A DNA stretch of 64,000 bases, from NCBI RefSeq assembly GCF_002078875.1, contig NC_034411.1:55460486-55524485 (forward strand). Direction: 5' to 3'. The notes under the pieces are model-generated. The model saw only the letters and a list, made by a program, of their open reading frames with translations, made no database searches and was not told where the DNA came from. Below, one piece after another: positions 27,701-40,500 of this stretch. The first letter of the stretch is position 1; every line of letters begins with the position of its first letter. This DNA comes from Numida meleagris. Lineage: Eukaryota > Chordata > Aves > Galliformes > Numididae. The position numbers and the translations under genes are program-made.

Positions 27701-30700
27701 AAATCAGTTACTTTTGCCCTTTTACTTTGCTTTCTGACTTCTCCTGAACTATCTGTCTTTCCTCAAAGCCTGCAAAACTAAAAGCTTAACAACACTTTGT
27801 ATAGACTTTTAGGAAAGGAAAAGAAAAAGAACCAACAAAGATGAAGTCTGTTCTCAGAGTAATCTAGAGATAACCCTGCTGGAAGGGCTCTTCTTTGTAG
27901 TACAGCAATAGCTGTTTATGAAGAATGACTAGCGCAGTAGACATGGGGTCAGTGTTGAACCTGGCCTTTCTTTCAGCTTATCTATTGCTCTCCCACATGC
28001 CAAATTGGCCTGTTCAGGATATGAAGCTCTTTTATATTTACAGGAGAGTAAGAGAGAGGGCTGGGGAAGAACGTATCATCCTTTTTAAATACTCTGTTTC
28101 CTGATAATGACAGCAGGGGCTAACACCAAATAGAGCAAATGCATTTTCCCACATGATTAAGCCACTGAGATAGACTCCTTCCACAATTCTGAAATACAAA
28201 TATTAAAAGTGGAATAGATTCTGAGTAAAAACTTCATTACATTTGAGGTGAAGGCAGAGGTGACTGACGAGTGGGTAAGGTATTTGAGACTCATATCAGT
28301 AACTTCTGTTTTGTTAAAATAAATTAGTAACAGACACTGATAAGCCCACAGTTGATTTTCAGTGTAACTTTTGCAATTCTTTTTTGGCAATTCTTCACCT
28401 ATTTTTTTTTTGAAGTTTGAACTTGTCAAATAATCCATACTCCTTCACTGGATGGATTCTTTTCATCTGAGCAGACTTCAGTGCTGAAACATTTGCTTTG
28501 TTGGAGATATTCTCTGCACAGGGAAAGAGATAACATGGCCAAAAATATCAGTAAGCTGAATAGTGGATGAGAAATAGATTTACTGCTGAACCGCACTTGG
28601 TATGGAAGTGTCATTGGTTTCTCTTCCTCCTCATTCCTTTCTTCTAATTTCTATTAGAAGTTATCCAACTTCAGAACTTTCAGTGCATAAGCAAAGGCTT
28701 TATTCTGCTGCTTGTGAAATGACTTCTGAGATATACAGGCTATTTTTTCACCTCAGATTCACAATATATGGATCTTAAAGAGATTTTTTAAGATCTCTGC
28801 CTGCATTAAAACACATGGTACAGTCTTGACTGGTGTGGATATCCCTGTTGACTTTCTCACAGCCTCTGCACTAAAAATCATGTCAGATTTGTTAGCACTC
28901 ATTCCAAATGACCACAGCTGGGACCTGGTGAAGCTAAGCTCTTTTTGCTACCACCATTTATGCTAATACAAATCAAACTCTGAAATTGTTCCTTTTAAAT
29001 TTTCTTTCAGTACAGCTGAAAGACTCAAGGATTGAGTGCAAATGATCTCTTTTTGGGGTGATGAGTGACTTTGCAAGCAGGGTTTTGGAGGTGCCTGGCG
29101 GCAGGGAGAAGGCATCTGTGCTCTTTAAAAGAGCAAGAGGAGAAAGGAAGGCTTTCAGCCTCCTCTCCTGTTGCCTTTTGTAGTCGTGGCTGGATTGGGA
29201 TATTATAAACCCAAGGAATGGTGTATATTGTGTTCTGAACTAGAAAGATAGAAGCTCATGCAGTCATTGATGGCCTTATGTTGCTAACAGTGGTAAGAGA
29301 TTGGAAAGACTCTATCAAAGTGACAGCAGATCCCTTTTTTAAGTCAAGTCCATACCACTTCTCACGTTTGCATTACTGCTGCAGCCTGCTAGAGCTGTTA
29401 GATAGAGGTCTACCAGATACATGGAAAGAAGGACATTTCTTGATTCAAAGAAGTGAAAAGCGAAGTGTTTAATACTGCATATACATACATAATATATAGA
29501 AAGTATAAAATTATCCAGGAAACAAAGTAATTAGCAGGTTATGAAACTGCAAAAAAAAATGATTAGGAATGATGAAGAACATAAAATATTAACGGAATTT
29601 TGAAAATTAGGAGCTGTATGGAGATGGAGATTTGGAAGATGAAAAAACTGTACTGCACAGTGCCATGGTTACAAGCTATTTACAAGCCAGTGCTGTCTTG
29701 TATCAAAACAATGCTGTGAGTTAAAAGAAAGCTAGCTGAGAAATCTAGAAGGGTTTGCGAGAGAAGAAGCCATGCAGAATTTTTTTTTATCTCTAAGGGA
29801 GGTACTCTCAGGACAATCACTAGACTCAATTTAGAAAAAATCTAGTGCTCATATTTAGAAAAAATCTAAGTTAATTGCTGAGAAAATGTGAAGATAACAC
29901 AGTGATCAGCAGACTGGTAAACTGAGAGGATGAGGCAACTGATGGAGTGATCATGATCACATGATAAGCAAGGACATTCAAATGTGTTTTCAAATGAAAG
30001 CCTATAATCTGGGAACAAAGAAAGCTGGACACAGCTGCAGAACTTGGGCTTCGGCTCTGGAGATGTGCCTGAACAGACATTTCAGCAGTTGCCCTCTGCA
30101 GAAAGCAGCAACTAAGGCAGGGCTGGGTTGTACAGAAGAGCAGGACCAGGAAGACAGTTTCTCCACGTGTGACAATGCTGCTGAGAAACTGTTTTTCAAA
30201 AGGAACAATGAGAAGTTGGAGGCACAACAGAAGGGAAGCATAAATATGATTTGAAGGCTGAAGAATATTCCCTGCAGGTGAAAATTGAAGAGTGCTAAAA
30301 GAATATCTGAGATGATTTAATTACAGCACATAACAAATATGAAAAGGCACAGAAAAGAGAGGCAGCATGGTGAAGGCTTAGGAGCTGATCTTGGACAAAT
30401 CTGAAGGAGTAGTAACACTGTAATGAAGTAGATAAACCTTCAGGACAAGCTAGAAAGGGGTTTAGCTATCCTTTAGAGCCTTCAGATCTAAAACCTAATG
30501 TCAGTTTCTGTTGGCAGGTTCATAAGTTTAGTAAAGGAGTAATTGGAAGAAATGTAATCACATGTGATATACTGGGGAGAACATCAAATAACCTTGTGCT
30601 CCCCTTAGGCCTTAAATGTTATGAATAGGGATTGTGGATGGTTCTCACTAGCTGGCAGCAGTAGAATACGTATGATCAAAACTAACCGTCTATTTTTGGA

Positions 30701-33700
30701 TGTCATGACTTATTATTTCATATCACCTGAGGTACTAATCTGACCAGCAACAGAAAATGGAGCCCTGGGAACCTACGGTGTTTCTGATTTTGCACCAACA
30801 TCCTATTTTCCTCTGGTTGCACTAATGGAATGGTACGTCTAAGCCCCCCTCAATCACTGCACAGTTCATGAGAACTTTTCAAATTTTAGAAAGTTGTTCT
30901 TGTACATTAAGTTTGTATTCACTGGAGCTGTAACATGCATTGCTAACCTTATCTTATAATTTACAGCCTTAATTAGGAAAGCAATCAGGAAGAACAGCTT
31001 TAACACAGTGTCTGAAAAATATTAGAGATTACTGAGTTATTTGATATGAATATAGTAAGCACCACAATGGTTTCTGGAATTAGTGGTCATTAATAATCTT
31101 AGTGACAGTGTAAGAAGACAGAAGAGATACTGCAAAAAACTTGTACTTCTTCAGACAGCCACACCAAGACAGTCACAATGACGTCTGTTAAGAGAACACC
31201 TTCTGGATCACAGCAGCTCTGGGACTTGACTCTGTGGTCACTATAATGGTAAATGTATCCTGCTGTCTAATGACTGTTTGGGAAAATGCTACATAGATTC
31301 CATACTTTTTGGGTGTTTTATTGTGCATATACTAAGAACAGTGGAAGAAACAGATTAATAATTATAAACATGAACTAAAGCCTGAAAATATATGTATCTG
31401 CTTCAATTTAAGCCTGTTACCGTGTGCTGAGGAATTACGTGTAACTCCCATAGGCATTAAATTAAACCTATGCAAGTCTGGCATGACTTGTTTGTATATG
31501 TGGCTGTGTATATACAGTATACACACACAATGACCTGCAAGCATAGATATAAATGTTCCAGCCAAAGAGGAAAACATATTAAAACAAAGTCACATATGAA
31601 ATAGCAAAAAAATATATTCATTTTCAGCATGGCACTGTGTTTATGAAAGTCATTTCTTGTATGTGGAATTTACCTTCAGTGCTGCTATGGGTGGACATAA
31701 CACCTGTAAATGGCAAGGTGTGGTTTCCTTGCATTGTTTGGGGGAGTGTCTGTCTGGACAGAAATAAAACAGTGATCCAAAAGTTTGACAGGAGCAGTAT
31801 GAAAACATGTTTTTCAAAAATGTTAGGCATGTTTCTGCTATTCTGGTACATTCCATGCTACTGATTCAAAGGAATACAAACAAGCAAGAACCCTCATTAA
31901 GCAATTACATACCTAGGCAAAGTAAAATGCTTTCTAAGTTACTTGTGTGCTAAGACAGTGGAATTTGTAAGAGGCTTTTTGAAGAAAAGGTCAGTGCAGT
32001 AAATTTAGGGTTTATATATATTTGTGTGTTGCATCTTGTAAAGTGTGTTTCTATATGCCACGGGTAGGCAATTCTTGACAATGTTCTGTGGTTTCTCTAT
32101 GAACTTCTTTCTTTTTTCCCACTTAATATTCTGTACTAGAAATGTCAAGTTCCAATTTAACTTTATTGACTTTGGCAGCTTTGGCAGAAAATCTATCAGA
32201 TAACATTGTATCCAAAACTTCTGATGAACTTTTCTTATCATCCTCAAGTACTGACAAAAGGGATTGTGGAGCTCAGCTCCCATTCAATGAAGCCACACGT
32301 GTTTTGCATGTGTATGAGGTATGGCTAAATCAGGGGCCTAGAGGAGGTAAGGAAGGAAGCAGGGTATGTCTGCAAGCACTCCATAGCACTTCAAACAGAC
32401 AAGCAGGCAGCTTCCATCTTGTCAGTTTGGTTAAAACCACCACTGTGACCATGCCAGCCACATGCTGCATGTATCTTCTACGGACTTAGAATCCGAAGTC
32501 AGTTTTGTCATAATTGTGCCAGTGGTATTCATCTCTGTGATTTTCATGGATTTCATAAGTGTGGGTTTTTGGCAGCAGTATCAGTTTGAAGCTGGGAAAG
32601 ATCCACCCCCAAGACCTTTAGAACTCTCTATAATCTTTAAAAAATAATAAGGAATACAGAATCTTTATCTACAGTTCAGAGAGTTTGTAACTGAGTCCAT
32701 GGTAGTCCTCCTGTTGTGTGCGATTACAGAATTGTGTAGATGCAGTGCTGCTGTCTGGAAACCAGAGATCTCCTAAGTTATTAAATACACACTGAACATA
32801 AATTCATTTCAGGTAGTATTAGGCATTTAGATCCTTTTACAGACAGAATCCAGAGATGAAAAGACATTATTTGTAAGGATACTCAGGCATTGGTCTCCTC
32901 AGTGTTTCAATGCCTAATTGACTGTTATTTTATTTCAAAAATGGCTTAGGATACTAAAGCGGAGGTTTCAAAGGAATTGAGGTTAAATCAGTGGATGGTC
33001 TAATTCCTTCTTGTTTATCCAGTATCTTTCTAATGGAAGATGCAAAAAATGTCATAGATGTTAAGGACTGAAATGTAAATTTCCTTATTCCTAGATCTGT
33101 CTGAAAGAATACCAATTTCAGCTTCTTCCTTTGCTGTTTGTACATCAAGAATTTTGGATTTTTTGACTTATTGTTGTGGAGCTTCTGTAGGGTGTTGGAA
33201 AGGTTTTTGTCTTGGTGCCCGGAGATGTGGGTTTGAATTCTGTTAAGCACAAAAAGAACACCTGAAAACTGAATCAAATAATGCAGGATTGAGCAGACTT
33301 GTGCCTCTAGAGACAACTCTAGACAGTTAAAGATAGATAAGTCTATCTCTAAAAGCTCCAGGCTTACTTGATTTGCCCTGCATAAATTTACTCGTTAAGT
33401 GGGTAAAATGGTACCCAGTGGAAGAATAATGAATTCACTGTGAACCTCCAAAGTTTTAAGTGAATGCAGTTAAAATTTGACAATTTTCTCCTGATTTAAG
33501 ACAGATTTTAATGTGCTTGAGAACAATGAAAAGAATTGATGGGCCCAAATAAATTTTCTAATGTTCATTAGTATTTGAAATATTAACCTGCAACTCCTCT
33601 TTTTTTTATAAAATTTCCTGAGATTAATTGAATAATGTTGCAAACTGAAAAATCTACATATGCATTTCTGAATTCACTGTGTAATTAGTTAATTGAAACA

Positions 33701-35743
33701 CTGTAGCACATAACATTTAATGCAATTCCCTCATCTCTTAAGATTAAATATCAAGATCTCTCCGATGGAAATGATTATTAAAATCATCCATCTTTATGCT
33801 TACCTGAAAAACTGTTGAGAAAACACTGTGGTGGGTTTGTTGTGTTGTTCCTTTTTGATCATGTGGCATTTCTATAGCACAACTGCAAGAATTTTTACAT
33901 TTGAATGATTTCAGGTAATATATTGCCAAGATAATAAAACTCCTCAAGATATAGATTGTGTTAATTCTGTAATAAAACTGACAGAGAGATTTTAAGCCCA
34001 CTAACATCTGGTTAAATCACTGGTTACTGTCTTTGCTTTTCTCAAATCAAAGCTTCTTCAAAAATGTTTACTTATTAATTTTTTACAATGATGCAGAGAA
34101 TATGCAGAGAAGCTTCAGATACCTTTCTAGTTGGGACCCATACGTGAAATATAGACCAGATCCTGCTCCAGAGGGCTTACAGTGTCAGTAAATTAGACAG
34201 ATGAAGGAGGAAAAGAGGAAGAACACCATGACCTGACCAAATATGAATTCAACAAGTTGGTGACAAAAGGGAAAAATAATTTCATTTTCTTTGTTTCAGA
34301 TTTGTATTCTGATGAATTTGCTATTTTTAAAGTCAAACTGGATTGTTCTGTGATGATGGAATAAGGAATGGATGTATGACATTAAGTGTTGAACTGTACG
34401 TAACAGCTACCTCTCACTATGCTTTTAAAATAAAAACTAATATCTTCATCACAGCCCTGGGTGAACATCATTGTTGTGTAACAGGTGGTAAATCTGAAAC
34501 AAAGCAAAGGTAAAAGACAAAAAACAAAAATGCAAACTTGCCCAAGATTGCACAGAAGCAGATTTCCTTCCTCCTATTCTATTGACACTGGCAACAGATC
34601 ACAGAGCATCCATTGCCTTGCAACCTACCATGAAAAAAATTTAAAAAACTCCTCTTTTACTCATTTTTAGGAAGGTGAGCCTTTCAAGAAGATGAAACAA
34701 TTAGTCCAGTTTCATAGTTGGGGAATGGACTAGATCAAATCACAGGAATCTTTTTAGGTTTTATGCTGCTTAGCTTGTCACATCTTTCCTTCCCTTTGAG
34801 ACAGACGTACTTTGAAAGGGCTATATTAGGTTCCAAAAGCTATTCCTTGCCTTTATATCCTGTCCTTGTGCGTGTGCGTATGTGTGGGGAGGAAGATTAC
34901 TTTATCAATTGTAAGAAAATATCCTTCAGGGATTAACATGAATCATTTTTTTTGCAACTGCTGGGAGAGGGCATTTCAGCTGATATCCAGTGACATTCCT
35001 AATACGGCTTTTGCTGGTCCTACATCTCATCTATTCCTCTTCCAAATAAGGCTAACATTCTCACAAAAGCAGACCACATCTGTATCACAGTAATTAGAAC
35101 TGCAAAGTGGTATTGCTACATTGGCATAATGCTGTCTTCAGCTCAGTAAAAGGTATATTGTAACAGATTTTACTAACTTGAGCATTGGACTTGCCTGATG
35201 TGTTGATGTTACTTCCTGCCTGTGTGTCAGCTCTGGCTCTCTGCAAGATATTTCATTGCACAGTGTTAACCTGTTGGCAATAACTCCTCTGGGAGGCAAT
35301 TGTTCACCACATCTGTGTGACCCCTTTTTACATTCCTATTTGTTCTTCCCTGAGCTACCTTATTTCAATTATTGGTGTTGCAGCAGCATAGTGGGTTCCC
35401 TGGCTTGGAAAATGAATTTTTCAATCACTGAACAGCATGATCAGTTTCATTTTGCCTAAGCTGACTTGCCATTAAAAGTGTAATGAAGAACATCTGATTT
35501 CTCAGCAAAGATTTACTTATCTCCTATACATGGGTCAGCAAATTGATAATATATGAATATAATGTAACATTGTTGTGAGAATTTGCATGCCTGCCCTATA
35601 TCTGCTGCTGAATAATCACTTTGCTTTACTTAACACGGTGTAGTTTGGTTGTCCTTTTCTGCACATAAAAGACTGTATTGGCTGTGCTTATTCCAGTTAC
35701 AAATACACAGAGATGCTAGAAAGACAGAGAGAAGGCAGAAAAC
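24739..35743. other. Unique non-coding stretch
   Basis: About 11 kb with no recognised gene or transposon. Frames of 90-120 codons at 28157-28438 (-), 29871-30254 (both strands), 32142-32489 (+) and 32954-33316 (-) were read and contain no known motif. Only minor local duplications were noticed: 25683-25722 (several TTTAATG words) and 29830-29868. Confidence 0.5.
29830..29868. repeat. 15-bp direct duplication
   Basis: TTTAGAAAAAATCTA occurs exactly twice, at 29830-29844 and 29854-29868, with a 24-bp period. It is most simply a local slippage duplication. Confidence 0.8.
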
Positions 35744-35746
35744 TTC

Positions 35747-35772
35747 AAGAGCAGCTCTGAAAGTAATGCTAC
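35747..35772 (+). repeat. Mariner left terminal inverted repeat
   Basis: The inner 13 bases CTGAAAGTAATGC are identical to the reverse complement of the right terminus. The outer bases have diverged, and no flanking TA is evident. Confidence 0.8.
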
Positions 35773-35911
35773 ATATTTTGTTATGTTGGCCCACGACATC
35801 AGAGGTGGATGTTGGTGGTATGGCAGTAGAGGCTGAACCTTCCCACCAACATTACAATACATATTGTTACTGTGTGACAGACAGCAGCAGAGGGGCAGTC
35901 AGTCTGACAGA

Positions 35912-36942
35912 ATGGCTTCTGACATGGAAGTGCATATGAAGCAAAGTTGTGTCACTGAATTCCTCCATGCAGAAAAATATTGCACCAGTTCACATTCATC
36001 AGTGTTTGCTGAATGTTCATGGAGAAGAAGGAGTGGATGTGAGCACAGTGAGGTGGTGGGTGTTGCTTTTCAGCAGCGGCGACAGTGACGTGAAAGATAA
36101 GCCACGTTCCGGATGGCTGTGCACAGCTGTCACACCATGAAATGAAAAGCACCTTGATCAGCTAATCCATACAAATTGGCAGATTACGACCAGGGGACTG
36201 TGTATGGAGCTGAATATCAGCTTCAGTGCATTGGAAATGATGGTGGCAACATTGGAACATTGCAAAGTTTGTGCCAGGTGGGTCACATGAATGCTCACAC
36301 CGGAGCAGAAAGAGCACCATATGCAAGTTTGTCCAGACCTATTAAACCAAACGAGGCTGAAGGTGACAGTTTCCTGGTGACGAGACATGGTGTAACCACT
36401 ATGAGCTGGAGTCAAAATAGCAGTCCATGGAGTGGTGACATGTGAATTCCCCATCAAATATAAAGTTCAGGGTGCAGCTCTCAGCAGGTAAAACGATGTG
36501 CATTTTCTTTTGGGATAGGAAAGGGGTGATCCTTCTGGATCTCCTTGGACCCAGACAAACCGTTTATTCTGACCACTACGTTGCGATGCAGACTAAAGCT
36601 GAAAGTTCTAACTTTCAGAGTGAGCCCAGAAAAGAAGATACCCTTTCTCTTTCAACACAGTAATGCCAGGCCCTGTCAGTCTGAGGGCTGCAGAACACAT
36701 TGCCAGTCTTGACTGGTCTGTCCAAGTATAGTCCAGATTTGGCACCTTCTGACTTCCGTTTTAGCCAATGGAAGATGGATGGCATAGGCAAATTTTCCTA
36801 GAAACAACGCTGTGAAACAGTGGGTCATCTCTGCTGGTGGAGATTTTTATGAGTGTGGCATGCAGGCTCTTGTTCATCTCTGGTGAAAATGCATAGCTAA
36901 TGGTGGTGACTATTTTGAAAAAAAAAAAAAAGCGTTTTGTAG
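35912..36942 (+). pseudogene. Mariner transposase, disrupted
   Basis: Remnant of a cut-and-paste transposase with a D,D34D-type catalytic domain, about 340 codons in intact relatives. The likely start is the ATG at 35912. The N-terminal part changes frame at an A run near 35970 and then reads a helix-turn-helix-type region ending ...VKDKPRSGWLCTAVTP, where a TGA at 36138-36140 stops it. Past the stop the same frame continues with LNISFSALEMMVATLEH (from 36210). In the catalytic domain the second-aspartate box reads HSNARP (36656-36673), so the catalytic Asp has been lost. More stops and shifts follow, and the frame ends near 36942 after an A run. The TGA could be a decayed CpG arginine codon; that is inference. 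Confidence 0.87.
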
Positions 36943-37014
36943 GTGAGAACTTGCTCTATCAAACAGTGTTATAGTCTCATTTGTAACTGTTGTAGTTTCC
37001 ATGGAAATAAATTG

Positions 37015-37040
37015 GAGGCATTACTTTCAGAATGTCCTAC
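37015..37040 (-). repeat. Mariner right terminal inverted repeat
   Basis: GCATTACTTTCAG at 37018-37030 is the exact reverse complement of the matching part of the left terminus. A TA dinucleotide at 37038-37039 could be the right-hand target site. Confidence 0.82.
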
Positions 37041-37492
37041 ATCAATCTGTAGTTGCTTCTGTTCACATGGAGATAAAGCTTACATTAAGAGATTCTTTAT
37101 ATCAAAATCAAAGTGTATGGAAGGAGTAAAATGAAAAAAAATGATGGAGGGTTTGAAATCCAGGTAGAATTTAGTAATCCTGTTTATAGTCTTTTTTTTT
37201 TTTTGCTTGGAAATTCAAGACTTTTATGCTATTGACTTCAACGGGGGTTAACTTTTTACCATTTGTATAGGAGTTACAGTAAGCCTCATTGCTCTCCATT
37301 TTAAGGACCTAAGTCGTCCTGCTGATGTGGAGTATTTTTGCAGCTGAAGATGAGCATATTCCTAAGGCTTTTCCAGGCAACATCTTCACTAAATGATCTG
37401 TCCAAAGAGGAAGAATGTGGCTTTCTAGCCTAGGAATTAGGCACTCACCCAGGAAGTGATTGGGATACCTCATGTCCTGCCCAGTTGTGTTG

Positions 37493-37516
37493 TTTTTTTT
37501 TGTGTGTGTGTGTGTT
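37493..37516. repeat. Poly(T) followed by (TG)n
   Basis: A short homopolymer run leads into about seven TG units. This is a typical small vertebrate microsatellite. Confidence 0.85.
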
Positions 37517-40500
37517 TTTCTTGGTTTTGTTTGTTTCTCCATAGTTTCACTACAGCATTCTGCTCCCTAAGTCAGGCAACAACAGCTATCTGTGAATCTG
37601 CATAGAAAACCAGATCACTTAAATGACTTGTGAAAAAATAACATTCCAGAATAAGGGCTTTTTCATGCCTCTGACGCTTCGCCCTGCAAAGGCAGAGCAT
37701 AATTTCTTTCAAATTCCACATGTAAAATTACGAAAGCTCTTTAAAATCTTCTTTAAAAGCTCATTGCTTACGGAACTATCTCCAAGTCTCTTCAGAGGAT
37801 AACACCTACACTGGAGTAAGGATTATTTGCAATCATGCTCCAATGATGACAGCTATCTTGAGGATGAGTTTGACACATTCATTTTGACAGAAAGAAAAAC
37901 TTTGTGCCCTTCCTTCATAAGGAACAGCTCATTAAGAACAGCTTTCCTTGCAACCAAGAGAGGGTAGTTTTTAATTCCACTGACTGAAGTCCTGTGGCTT
38001 TTCTGCTCTGCATTTCTCAGTTCCAACCATAGAAGGCACTCTTACACTATTGTCTGGAGCTTAAGAAGACCTGCTTCTGGGGTTGAACCCCTGGGCCAGT
38101 AATGTTTGAACTGCTGTTTTTGATAGAATAAAGAAGTAAATGTCCTACTCGAGGACATAAAGCAAATAGTACATAGAGCAAATAAGAAAATACATTAATC
38201 TGTATTTCTTCAAAGGTAAATACCTTTCTGCAAAAGTAAATAAAATTATTTACATCCAGGAAAAAAGTCCTTTTGGACCTGCTATGTAAAAAGCTCTGAG
38301 CAGCTATAAACCATCATGTCTCATCCATGCAAGAACTCTTCCACACATTGGTTTGATCCTGCTATACAATAATGAATGTTACTGAATATTATACAAGAGT
38401 TTCTCAAAGCCATCTTTTCAAAGCATTGGTGTTTTAGAATGAAGTTTGTGCTATATAAAATCCTGCCAATCAGTCCAAATGGGCTGTTTTTCCTAACTGT
38501 CCAAATTAGCTACTTGTACTGTTTAGAATTATCTGAAATTGTCTGTTTTGATAAGCAAATAAGAGATCAGTGCAGAATATGTATGTATGAGTGCACCAAA
38601 ATGTAACTTCCTCATCCACCATCATGAAAACAGTGAAAAAGAGCAGCGGGTTAGAGCTAGTTTTGACTAGTAACAAATACTTGGGAGCAGCATGGTTTGG
38701 AAAGGCAGGTGATAAAGGACATCCTGCTCTGCTTCCAGCTCCCCTGGGACGTATGCAAGTATCTCCCCAGTGCAGATTCTTTAGCCTGATCACATCACTG
38801 GAAGATGAACCTAGAGGCTGAGAAACAACTCCGTCCCCTTTCTTCTTGAAGCAGAAGGACTTTCACATGAAGAAACTACCAGGAACACAGCTTGTTGCCA
38901 ATTGCAAATATATTGGCAAAAAATATAACAATACTGTAGGAATTAATACTGACTTTATTATATAATATTTAAAAATCAGCTTTTCCTTTCCTTTCTGTCT
39001 CTCAAGAAATTTGACCTGTGACGTCACCACACAACTTCTCTGATGTAGGGCTAGCTATTTTTCTTTCATTATTCCTATTTCACTCTGTTTTAACACTTTG
39101 GTGTGCAACATTTACTTACTTGGGTTCCAATTTTCTTCTCCATCACTGGGATATTCCTTGTCTTTGCATGCCCTGAACTAACCAGATGTATTCTGAAATT
39201 GATTTTGTTTCCCAGATCTTACATTCCTTTGTCACCTAAAGCACTTTTGTGTCAGCAGGAGAAAGGCACACATTACTCTATGTGCAGAAATAATCTTACA
39301 AAAGATCGGTGCAAAATCATTTTACAGCTTGGACATAATTTCTGAGTGGGAGTCTAGTCCTAAATCTGACTCTCTCCCTGTTTTTTTCCCTTCAGCAGAC
39401 ACTTTATTTCCAGCTGTTCTAACAGGAGTTTGGCATTTCGCTTTGTAGATTTAATCTCTAGTCCCCATCAGGACTAGATATGAAGGTAGATCATATCTAA
39501 TATGCCATCCATGTGAAAGTAAAATCTGAACAGCTGTGTGACTTGGCACAGTGAACAGCTATAAACAGAAGAGTAATTCAGCCCACTGGTGGGCTGTATC
39601 ATTGAACATCATCAAAAGCTGGCAGATAAGTAATGGAAAATGAGTTAAATGTCATTCTGCCTTTCCATAGCTTGTCATTATTTCTTTTTTCATCAGAAAG
39701 ATTAGACAAGTTTAGCATGTTTTGGCATTACTCAATGGTTACTTGATAATTACAGATGCATACTCAAGAATACTTTTCTGGTTTATACTCTTAATCCTTT
39801 AGGAAAATAGGAAGCTCATGTACAGACTTGAATTTTGGAACGTCTAAAGTATATCCGTCTCTTTGGGCCATCAAATCTTTTTACATGTATTGTAAGCCTT
39901 TGAAAGGAAAGTGGAACATAAGATAATTAACAGTTGAACAAAAGATATTCAGAGGGAAGCTGCTTGTGAAATGAATACAGATCTATCTAAATGAGGAGTG
40001 GAACAATGCGGAAGAAGAAAACAAACACAGTCTACCACAGAAACTCAGTGCTGTGATTATGCCTATGAGGAGCACTACAAAGGACTACTTGTATACAACT
40101 CTTCCGATAACATACTGAACTGAATAAAAATGCACCTCACTTCTTCAGCACTACTTTGGTAGAGAGGCAGTTTTGTTGTAGTGACTTTTCTTCACTGTTT
40201 TAAAGTGCAGAAATAATTAAAAAAGGTAAAATCACTTGTACTGTAACAAAACTGTGGAGTACAACATAAGGCCAACCCTCTGCGTACTAATGGCCTTCCC
40301 AGCTATCCTGGGGGAAAAAAGAATTAAACATTAAGATCTTGTTGAATATTGTCTAGTCTTTTCAGATTTTTCAACTTCATCTTCCCAAAGTGTGGGATTA
40401 AAGCACACTCCTTTGTAAAACAAGAAATCCAAACATGCTTTTACTTGCTCATATGAATTCAAAAACTGGAGTTATCACAGAAAAAAAGCACAGCATCATG

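Larger units (their letters stand above)
35744..37040 (+). mobile_element. Decayed mariner DNA transposon
   Basis: An element of about 1.3 kb with the usual mariner layout: terminal inverted repeats, one transposase-like frame, and little else. The terminal repeats share CTGAAAGTAATGC (35756-35768, reverse complement at 37018-37030). The internal sequence translates, with interruptions, to mariner-type transposase. Its size fits the ~1.2-1.3 kb family norm. A chicken mariner of this kind is known as Galluhop/Mariner1_GG. I think this copy belongs there or to a close relative, but cannot confirm the subfamily. It cannot mobilise itself. Outer boundaries are good to about 10 bp because the TA target duplication is not clear on the left. 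Confidence 0.88.

Noticed and set aside
29871..30254. Overlapping frames of 79-118 codons on both strands
   Set aside because: The opposite-strand frames are mutually exclusive and none shows a domain.
31505..31525. 8-bp inverted repeat TGTGTATA/TATACACA
   Set aside because: Short and made of TG/CA/TA dinucleotides, so it is likely to arise from simple-sequence composition.
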